Positions 6,126-10,235 of a stretch of 10,235 nt of DNA are shown piece by piece. Made by a program: the position numbers and the translations under genes. Source of the stretch: Acidobacteriota bacterium (GTDB lineage: Bacteria; Actinomycetota; Acidimicrobiia; Spongiisociales; UBA5794); the NCBI GenBank assembly GCA_004356175.1, contig SMXV01000030.1, positions 1 to 10,235 of the forward strand, written 5' to 3'. Positions within the stretch are counted from its first letter, which is position 1, and the number at the start of each line of letters is the position of its first letter. The notes under the pieces are model-generated. The model was not told the origin of the DNA and did not search any database. It saw only the letters and a list, made by a program, of their open reading frames with translations.

Positions 6126-7250
6126 CTACCCGTCGACGGTGCCAATTCCTTGTCTGCGAAGAGCGACTATCTCAGTGTGGAAGTCGCCGAACGTTCCCTC
6201 AGTTATGTGCTGCCGGATGTCAGCCATCAACCGGTAGGTGTACGTGAGATTGTGTATCGTCAACAGGCGATGGGCAAGAAGCTCCCGTGTAACGACCAAA
6301 TGCCTGATGTACGCCCGTGAGTAGTTTCGACATGCAAGACATGGGCATTCTTCGTCAAGTGGTCGTCCATCCTCGCGCCACTGGGCTGTCTTCATCGACA
6401 GATCTCCGCTCAGGAGCAATGCTCGTCCATGACGCGCAACACGAGTTGGCAGTACACAGTCGAAGAGATCAACTCCAAGGGCCACGGCATCAAGTATGCC
6501 CTCGGTGTCTCCGAGTCCCATGACGTATCTGACGGCTTCCGGTGGCAGCTCAGGCACCACTGCTCGTATCGCGTCTGCGCGTTCTCCGGCTGTTTCGCCG
6601 ACAGCGAGTCCACCGATACCGAATCCCGGAAATCCAATGTCGGCTGTTGCCGATGCTGATAGCTTTCTCAGATCCGTTTCGGCCCCCCCTTGGACGATCC
6701 CGAAGAGCGCCGTGTCCGAGCGCGTCTTGGCAGAGCGTGACCGCTCGGCCCAGCGGAGAGTTCTAGCCATGGCAACTTCGGCAACATCTCGTGGCGCAGG
6801 AAGGTTCACGGGCACATCAAGCACCATGGCGATGTCGGCGCCGAGCGCCTCCTGCACCTCAACCGAGCGTTCCGGTGTCAGATGCACCGGGGATCCGTCG
6901 TAGGTCGACCGAAACAACAGTTCCCTCTCAGAGATCTTGGGGTCAAGCGAGAGCACCTGATAGCCACCAGAATCGGTGAGGATCGGCCCGTCCCATGCCA
7001 TGAACGTATGCAGTCCGCCAAGACTGCTGACGACGTCCTCCCCGGGACGAAGCATGAGGTGGTACGTGTTCGCCAGAAGAATGTCAGCTCCGATTGCCGA
7101 TAAGTCCTCCGTGTCGACCGTTTTAACGGTCGCCCTCGTGCCAACCGCCATGAAGTTCGGGGTCGCAACAGATCCGTGCGGCGTATGGATGGTGCCCACC
7201 CTTGCGTCACCGTCGGACGCTATGCCACGCCATGACACGGGTTCATTCAT
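6126..7250 (-). CDS. tgt: tRNA-guanine transglycosylase (queuine/preQ1 insertion)
   Basis: Cytoplasmic enzyme (374 residues, normal length) that swaps guanine at the wobble position 34 of GUN-anticodon tRNAs for preQ1; QueA acts next. Visible motifs are MAVGTRATVKT (34-44), LLANTYHLMLRPG (58-70), TDSGGYQVLSL (92-102, general-base D93), GIVQGG (184-189), GGLAVGE (213-219) and GVDLFDCVLPTR (259-270, nucleophile D264). The zinc site is CPCLAC with H333 (C302, C304, C307, H333). The pocket loop usually written FDECTPYP reads LDVPVNLP (144-151). The preQ1-contacting Asp is kept (D145), but the position equivalent to Cys158 of the Zymomonas enzyme is proline. Whether this changes base choice is unknown; the adjacent queA argues for preQ1. 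The ATG overlaps the queA stop as ATGA, with GAGG seven bases upstream. Confidence 0.96.
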   Translation of the reverse strand: MNEPVSWRGIASDGDARVGTIHTPHGSVATPNFMAVGTRATVKTVDTEDLSAIGADILLANTYHLMLRPGEDVVSSLGGLHTFMAWDGPILTDSGGYQVLSLDPKISERELLFRSTYDGSPVHLTPERSVEVQEALGADIAMVLDVPVNLPAPRDVAEVAMARTLRWAERSRSAKTRSDTALFGIVQGGAETDLRKLSASATADIGFPGFGIGGLAVGETAGERADAIRAVVPELPPEAVRYVMGLGDTEGILDAVALGVDLFDCVLPTRVARHGRALLLSGDLSMKTAQWREDGRPLDEECPCLACRNYSRAYIRHLVVTRELLAHRLLTIHNLTYTYRLMADIRQHITEGTFGDFHTEIVALRRQGIGTVDG

Positions 7251-8272
7251 CGGTCGACCTCGACATACATGGCATCTCCAAATGAGAGAAACCGGAAATC
7301 CTTAGCGAGGGCATGTGCATAGATGTCGCGCCACCGTTCGCCGACGATTGACGCGATCATTACGAGCAGCGTTGTGCGCGGCGCATGAAAGTTTGTAAAG
7401 AGTCCATCAACCACTCCAAAACGATACCCAGGTGAGATGAAGAGGTCCGTCTCCCCCACATATTCACCTATGTGGCCGGCATCCAGTGTGGCGGTTTGTC
7501 CCGCCGATTCAAGAGCACGAACCACCGTTGTCCCAACCGCAATAACGCGACCGGCACGCTCGCGGCACCGACGAATGGCTTCGACAACGTCAAGGCCAAT
7601 CACGATCCGTTCGCTGTGTATCTGATGGTCCTCAACCTCCCCGTCGCCCATCGGCCGAAATGTGTCAAGCCCCACCTGCAACTCAACACTGGACATCTCC
7701 ACGCCCTTCTCCTCAATGCGTAGCAGCACCTCCGGTGTGAAGTGAAGGGCTGCTGTTGGAGAAGCAGAAGAGCCGACATGTGTGGCGAACATCGTCTGAT
7801 ATCGCTCCTGGGAACTCAACGATCCATGAAAGTACGGTGGAAGGGGTATCACTCCTTCACGTTCGATCGCGTCTTCCATGTCGCCGTCGGTTGCAAGGTC
7901 AACGGTGACGACGCCGCCACGCGGGTCCGTCACAACCGTCGCGGTAATCGTCCCGCACTGCACGACAGATCCGGCGCGGAGCCGTTTCGATCCCTTGGCA
8001 AGTGCCTGCCACCGCGAGCCTTCAAGGTGTTTTGTGAGCAACAGTTCGCACGTTCCTCCCGTCGGGACCCGCACGCCCAGGAGTCGTGCTGCACGGACCC
8101 GTGTCGTGTTGACAACCAGCAAATCGCCTCGACACAGCAGGGAGTCAATTGCAAGAAACGGAACCTCTGACAGATCCGACCCAACAAGGACACGCGATGC
8201 GTGACGTTGTGGAAGTGCCGACTGCGCAATGGCCGCGTCCGGAAGCTCATAGTCGAAGTCAGCGGTGTCCAT
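7247..8272 (-). CDS. queA: S-adenosylmethionine:tRNA ribosyltransferase-isomerase QueA
   Basis: Converts preQ1 in tRNA to epoxyqueuosine using the ribosyl part of S-adenosylmethionine, directly after Tgt. The 341 residues are the typical length. Family motifs in order: FDYELP (6-11), LLVVNTTRVRAARL (51-64), PLPPYF (143-148), RYQTMFATHVGSSASPTAALHF (157-178), ELQVGLDTFRPM (197-208), HQIHSERI (216-223), RVIAVGTTVVRALES (242-256), GETDLFISPGYRF (273-285) and VDGLFTNFHAP (288-298). Some usually strict positions differ: TAGLHF reads TAALHF and LHVGAGTF reads LQVGLDTF. These may be lineage variation, as the remaining motifs are intact. The ATG lies nine bases after the ruvB stop without a clear Shine-Dalgarno, and the gene ends in an ATGA overlap with tgt, so both are probably translated together. 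Confidence 0.96.
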   Translation of the reverse strand: MDTADFDYELPDAAIAQSALPQRHASRVLVGSDLSEVPFLAIDSLLCRGDLLVVNTTRVRAARLLGVRVPTGGTCELLLTKHLEGSRWQALAKGSKRLRAGSVVQCGTITATVVTDPRGGVVTVDLATDGDMEDAIEREGVIPLPPYFHGSLSSQERYQTMFATHVGSSASPTAALHFTPEVLLRIEEKGVEMSSVELQVGLDTFRPMGDGEVEDHQIHSERIVIGLDVVEAIRRCRERAGRVIAVGTTVVRALESAGQTATLDAGHIGEYVGETDLFISPGYRFGVVDGLFTNFHAPRTTLLVMIASIVGERWRDIYAHALAKDFRFLSFGDAMYVEVDR

Positions 8273-8281
8273 CCACTGAGG

Positions 8282-9313
8282 TTATGGCTCGATCAGCTGA
8301 CCCTGACCATTGGCAACCGGTGGCTCGAGGCCAAGGTGTGTGTACGCCCTTCGGGTAGCGACACGGCCACGAGGAGTACGCCGAATCAGCCCCTCAAGGA
8401 TGAGAAACGGCTCATATGCGTCCTCAACCGTCTCAGTGTCCTCACCAACTGCAATCGCGAGCGTGGACAGTCCAACGGGCCCACCATCGAACTTTTCGAT
8501 GATCGCCTTGAGGATGGCCCGGTCAACCTTGTCGAGGCCTGCCTGGTCGACCTCGAACACTTCCATCGCTTCATCAGCAATATCAGCGTCTATGTGACCG
8601 TCAGCTCGCACAGATGCATAGTCGCGTACTCGTCTGAGCAGGCGATTTGCTATTCGCGGCGTCCCGCGAGACCGTTTCGCAATGGCTTGGCAACCTTCTG
8701 GCAGAATCTCCGTGTCGAACAATCTTGCCGATCGGGCCACGATGGCGGCAAGATCCTCGGTTCCGTAGTAGTCGATTCTCGCGACGTAGCCGAATCGATC
8801 ACGAAGCGGTGGGGCAACCCTACCAACGCGAGTTGTAGCACCAACGAGAGTGAACGATGGAAGATCGATCTTGATGGACCGAGCAGCCGGACCTTTGCCA
8901 ACAACGATGTCTAGTTGGCCGTCCTCCATTGCCGGGTACATGACTTCCTCGACCTGTCGCGGCAATCGATGAATCTCGTCTATGAACAACACATCGCCGT
9001 GGTCAAGGTTTGTGATGACCGCTGCCAGATCACCGGGGCGTTCGAGTGCTGGGCCAGATGTGGAGCGAAACGCGGCACCCATCTCTGCAGCGACAATAGC
9101 GGCGAGGCTTGTTTTGCCAAGGCCAGGTGGACCAGAAAAAAGCAGATGGTCGACAGACTCGTGGCGCTGGGATGCGGCCTCTATCAGAATCGAGAGACGT
9201 TCCTTGAGCGCTGTCTGACCGATGAACTCGTCAAGGGTCTTCGGTCTGAGACCAATCTCGGTCTCTATCTCCTCCGGAGTCGTCGCGGAGGTGAGAAGCC
9301 CTTCTTCGCGCAC
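8282..9313 (-). CDS. ruvB: Holliday junction branch migration ATPase RuvB
   Basis: AAA+ motor of the RuvABC resolvasome that pumps DNA through the RuvA-bound Holliday junction during recombinational repair. The 343 residues match the family. The N-terminal LRPKTLDEFIGQ (22-33) is diagnostic. Walker A is GPPGLGKT (61-68), Walker B IDEIH (111-115), sensor 1 GATTR (158-162), the arginine-finger segment PLRDRFG (169-175), and sensor 2 is in RGTPRIANRLLRRVRD (216-231). The C-terminal winged-helix DNA-binding domain covers about 262-330 (GGPVGLSTLAIAVGE, RRTPRGRVAT, AYTHLG). The start is GTG at 9313-9311, sharing one base with the ruvA stop (TAGTG). No strong Shine-Dalgarno is visible and there is no later start before the conserved core, so coupling to ruvA is the likely route. 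Confidence 0.97.
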   Translation of the reverse strand: MREEGLLTSATTPEEIETEIGLRPKTLDEFIGQTALKERLSILIEAASQRHESVDHLLFSGPPGLGKTSLAAIVAAEMGAAFRSTSGPALERPGDLAAVITNLDHGDVLFIDEIHRLPRQVEEVMYPAMEDGQLDIVVGKGPAARSIKIDLPSFTLVGATTRVGRVAPPLRDRFGYVARIDYYGTEDLAAIVARSARLFDTEILPEGCQAIAKRSRGTPRIANRLLRRVRDYASVRADGHIDADIADEAMEVFEVDQAGLDKVDRAILKAIIEKFDGGPVGLSTLAIAVGEDTETVEDAYEPFLILEGLIRRTPRGRVATRRAYTHLGLEPPVANGQGQLIEP

Positions 9314-9888
9314 TACTTGCCCGCTCTGCCGAGGCTTTGAAGGCAGCGTTTCAGCATCTCTTCGATTGACAGGTCCGGGGGCATGTCAAGAAGGGTACCG
9401 CTGATCTCCTCGCCGTCATAGCCAAGGCCCTCAAGCGCCTCACGGACGTCAGCCAATGGCCCTGACGACGCCAGCGGAGTATCTGCGAGGTCAAGTTTCG
9501 GCTTCAGCTCGAGCAGAAGTTTCTGTGCGCTGCGTTTTCCAATTCCCGGAATGGTTGTCAATGTGGGAATGTCGTCTGATGCTACGGCGACACTCAGCTG
9601 GGCGTAGGTCATGGTGGCGAGAATGGAGAGTGCGACCTTTGGGCCTACACCAGATACACCCAGCAACATGCCGAAGAGACTCTTGTCGGCCGCCGAATCG
9701 AATCCGTAGAGAGCAAGCTGGTCCTCACGCACATGCAGGTGGGTGTGCAATACCGCCTCCTCTCCGACTCGCGGCAAATCGTGGAGGGTCCGAGGTGTCA
9801 CCGCAACGACATACCCGACACCATTTACCTCAAGCAGAACCGATTGGGTAGCTCGCTCGATCACTGTTCCGCGGAGTCTGCCAATCAT
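9313..9888 (-). CDS. ruvA: Holliday junction DNA-binding protein RuvA
   Basis: Tetrameric protein that holds Holliday junctions in a square-planar form and recruits RuvB. From the ATG at 9888-9886 it is 191 residues with the canonical start MIGRLRG. The OB-fold domain covers about 1-63 and has the acidic pin E55-D56 in VREDQLALYGF. Two helix-hairpin-helix motifs follow (LLGVSGVGPKVA, 75-86; TTIPGIGKRSAQKL, 111-124). A flexible linker leads to the small RuvB-contacting domain III (about 146-186, VREALEGLGYDGEEI). The open frame runs further upstream to 9933, but the added residues are not RuvA-like and overlap ruvC. AGGTGG seven bases before the chosen ATG supports it. The start overlaps the ruvC stop as ATGA. 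Confidence 0.96.
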   Translation of the reverse strand: MIGRLRGTVIERATQSVLLEVNGVGYVVAVTPRTLHDLPRVGEEAVLHTHLHVREDQLALYGFDSAADKSLFGMLLGVSGVGPKVALSILATMTYAQLSVAVASDDIPTLTTIPGIGKRSAQKLLLELKPKLDLADTPLASSGPLADVREALEGLGYDGEEISGTLLDMPPDLSIEEMLKRCLQSLGRAGK

Positions 9889-10235
9889 CGGCGTGCCACC
9901 TGTGCGCGACGAGGGTGATGTTGTGCATGGCACAGGGCTATTCCGAGGGCATCCGCCACGTCAGCCGGTCCGTCAACAGTGTCGAGTCCGAGCCTCATCG
10001 ACACGACGGCTCCAACTTGTTGTTTGTCAGCAGAGCCAGACCCGGTTACGGCCATCTTCATCTGCGAGGGTGAATACTCAGCTATGACGATTCCCCTACG
10101 GGCAATCGTCTCCATGATGACCCCGGACGCTCGCGCCACAGCCATTGCAGTCCCCCGGTTACGGTTGACGAATACCTGCTCTATCGCCGCGGAGTCGATC
10201 GGGTGCTCGTCGAGTAGTGCTTCCATGTCATGACG
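9885..10235 (-). CDS. ruvC: Crossover junction endodeoxyribonuclease RuvC, C-terminal part (cut by window edge)
   Basis: RNase H-fold endonuclease that cuts Holliday junctions symmetrically as a dimer. The last 116 codons are present and the frame is open to base 10235, so roughly the first 55-65 residues, with the first catalytic Asp, lie outside. In partial numbering the catalytic Glu is E19 in AAIEQVFVNRNRGTAM, a RuvC hallmark. YSPSQMKMAVTGSGSADKQQV (54-74) is the conserved central segment, and DVADALGIALCHA (92-104) supplies the last two catalytic aspartates, D92 and D95. The ATG at 10226 seen inside the frame is an internal methionine, not the start. The stop TGA at 9887-9885 overlaps the ruvA start, giving the standard ruvC-ruvA-ruvB order. 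Confidence 0.96.
   Translation of the reverse strand, partial: RHDMEALLDEHPIDSAAIEQVFVNRNRGTAMAVARASGVIMETIARRGIVIAEYSPSQMKMAVTGSGSADKQQVGAVVSMRLGLDTVDGPADVADALGIALCHAQHHPRRAQVARR
9896..9901 (-). promoter_or_regulatory. Ribosome binding site of ruvA
   Basis: AGGTGG on the minus strand, seven bases before the ATG at 9888-9886 and inside the last codons of ruvC. It supports the MIGRLRG start over the longer reading from 9933. Confidence 0.7.

Noticed and set aside
6130..6139. Palindrome CCGTCGACGG at the tgt 3' end
   Set aside because: It is within coding sequence, has no loop and no U-run, and is short enough to be chance; not a credible terminator.
8201..8914. 237-codon plus-strand open frame
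   Set aside because: It lies opposite ruvB and the start of queA, has no recognisable motifs, and arises from the codon bias of the real minus-strand genes.
9889..9933. N-terminal extension of RuvA
   Set aside because: RuvA proteins begin MIGRLRG; the extension overlaps ruvC codons, and AGGTGG supports the ATG at 9888.
1..10235. Search for a novel defence, mobile or biosynthetic system
   Set aside because: All sequence is accounted for by conserved housekeeping genes and gaps of at most about 100 bases; no repeats, transposase, integrase or unknown gene was seen.

Overview
The window is a tightly packed housekeeping segment of a bacterial chromosome. Every gene I can support lies on the minus strand, so reading in the transcription direction runs from high to low coordinates: ruvC (3' part) - ruvA - ruvB - queA - tgt - yajC - secD - secF - rel - MBL-fold hydrolase - hisS (5' end). 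I see no RNA genes, mobile elements, CRISPR arrays, phage genes or toxin/defence genes, and no gene-free stretch above about 100 bases.

Organism: the order ruvCAB ... yajC-secD-secF ... rel - glyoxalase-II-like hydrolase - hisS is the order known from mycobacteria and relatives. SecD carries a fourth-membrane-segment motif of the type I recall from Actinomycetota (GITLDSYIVYFERIKEE, close to the mycobacterial TADSFVVFFERIKDE), and GTG starts are common. GC looks moderate (mid-50s % by eye). Unlike mycobacteria, queA-tgt still sits between ruvB and yajC, as in Bacillus and (queA-tgt-yajC-secDF) Escherichia, and apt is absent between secF and rel. This suggests a deep-branching Actinomycetota, perhaps an Acidimicrobiia-like lineage; the class-level guess is weak.

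Region by region: 8282-10235 holds the Holliday-junction resolvasome RuvC/RuvA/RuvB, with start/stop overlaps. 6126-8272 holds queA and tgt, two steps of queuosine tRNA modification. 3118-6023 holds YajC, SecD and SecF, the accessory subcomplex of the Sec translocon. 874-3108 is a full-length bifunctional Rel (p)ppGpp synthetase/hydrolase. 133-789 is a metallo-beta-lactamase-fold hydrolase, followed with a GTGA overlap by the start of histidyl-tRNA synthetase at 136.

Junctions: ruvC/ruvA and queA/tgt overlap as ATGA, yajC/secD and MBL/hisS as GTGA, and ruvA/ruvB as TAGTG. The ruvB/queA, secD/secF and secF/rel gaps are 9, 12 and 9 nt. The only larger gaps are tgt/yajC (102 nt) and rel/MBL (84 nt). 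Most of this looks like one long operon. The exceptions I can argue for are possible leaderless promoters just before rel and before the MBL gene (TAnnnT, 6 nt, ATG in both), and a strong hairpin without a U-tract over the rel stop codon. MBL-hisS may therefore be a separate transcription unit.

I did not find a new biological system here. The points most worth a second look are the matched promoter geometry, the rel-terminal hairpin and substitutions in the substrate-pocket loop of Tgt. Several gene starts were corrected from the longest open frame (MBL, yajC, ruvA), and two edge-truncated genes (hisS, ruvC) were recognised.
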